Positions 63,889 through 64,000 of a DNA stretch of 64,000 nucleotides are shown piece after piece; within the stretch, counting starts at the first letter, position 1; every line of letters begins with the position of its first letter. Origin of the DNA: Alentia gelatinosa. Lineage: Eukaryota; Annelida; Polychaeta; Phyllodocida; Polynoidae. The DNA lies in contig OX465579.1 in NCBI GenBank assembly GCA_950022655.1, positions 75,651,193-75,715,192 of the forward strand, in the 5' to 3' direction. The notes under the pieces are model-generated. The model was not told the origin of the DNA. It saw nothing but the letters and a program-made list of their open reading frames with translations, and made no database searches. Position numbers and translations under genes: made by a program.

Positions 63889-64000
63889 ACTTACTTCAAA
63901 GTCCAGGGTACTGTGACTATAACTCTGTTACACATTCTTATTTTCACTATCAGGATCCAATTTAGTACATAAGGATTTCATCGTGGGACAGTCAGCGAAC

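Noticed and set aside
1..64000. tRNA or rRNA genes, CRISPR arrays, bacterial operons
   Set aside because: No convincing tRNA B-box/cloverleaf, rRNA-like block, spaced direct repeats with unique spacers, or gene clusters with ribosome binding sites were seen.

Overview
This 64 kb window looks like nuclear DNA from an animal, most likely a marine invertebrate (lancelet, hemichordate, echinoderm, mollusc or annelid grade). The evidence is a multi-exon gene with GT-AG introns and matching splice phases, a CpG island at its 5' end, AATAAA poly(A) signals, many short inverted-repeat transposons, 3' ends of LINE-type retroelements, a DIRS-like pol remnant, and micro- and minisatellites. Nothing bacterial or plasmid-like organises the window. 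The species cannot be fixed from the sequence alone.

Layout. Positions 1-22,200 are gene-poor and rich in repeats: hairpin/MITE composites, a truncated LTR, a degenerate ~65-bp satellite, and a 20/40-bp minisatellite split by a LINE insertion. Positions 22,200-52,260 hold one large plus-strand gene (gene 1). It has two alternative CpG-island first exons, nine further exons I can place, a 12.4-kb intron packed with nested MITEs and a solo LTR, and a poly(A) signal at 52,252. At least one exon between 45,398 and 48,832 is missing from my model, because the phases on either side do not join. I do not recognise the protein family. Positions 52,260-57,550 are AT-rich and hold a LINE remnant and a dispersed repeat. 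Positions 57,558-58,397 hold an intronless 279-codon gene (gene 2) for a small single-pass membrane protein, with topology and some features resembling KCNE-type potassium-channel accessory subunits. Positions 58,400-64,000 are again repeat-dominated: a dispersed repeat, a decayed DIRS/Ngaro-like pol, two antisense LINE tails and one uncertain antisense ORF.

The main points of interest are: the unrecognised gene 1 with its alternative first exons; the KCNE-like gene 2; hairpin elements that keep a common core while each copy preserves its own arm complementarity; a TTAA-flanked element whose ends are built from a repeated TGTCGGA/TGTCGTA motif; several transposon-into-satellite or transposon-into-transposon insertions that give relative ages; and a tentative sugar-kinase-like (pfkB) fragment in an intron. 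All family assignments come from reading motifs by eye and were not confirmed by database search.
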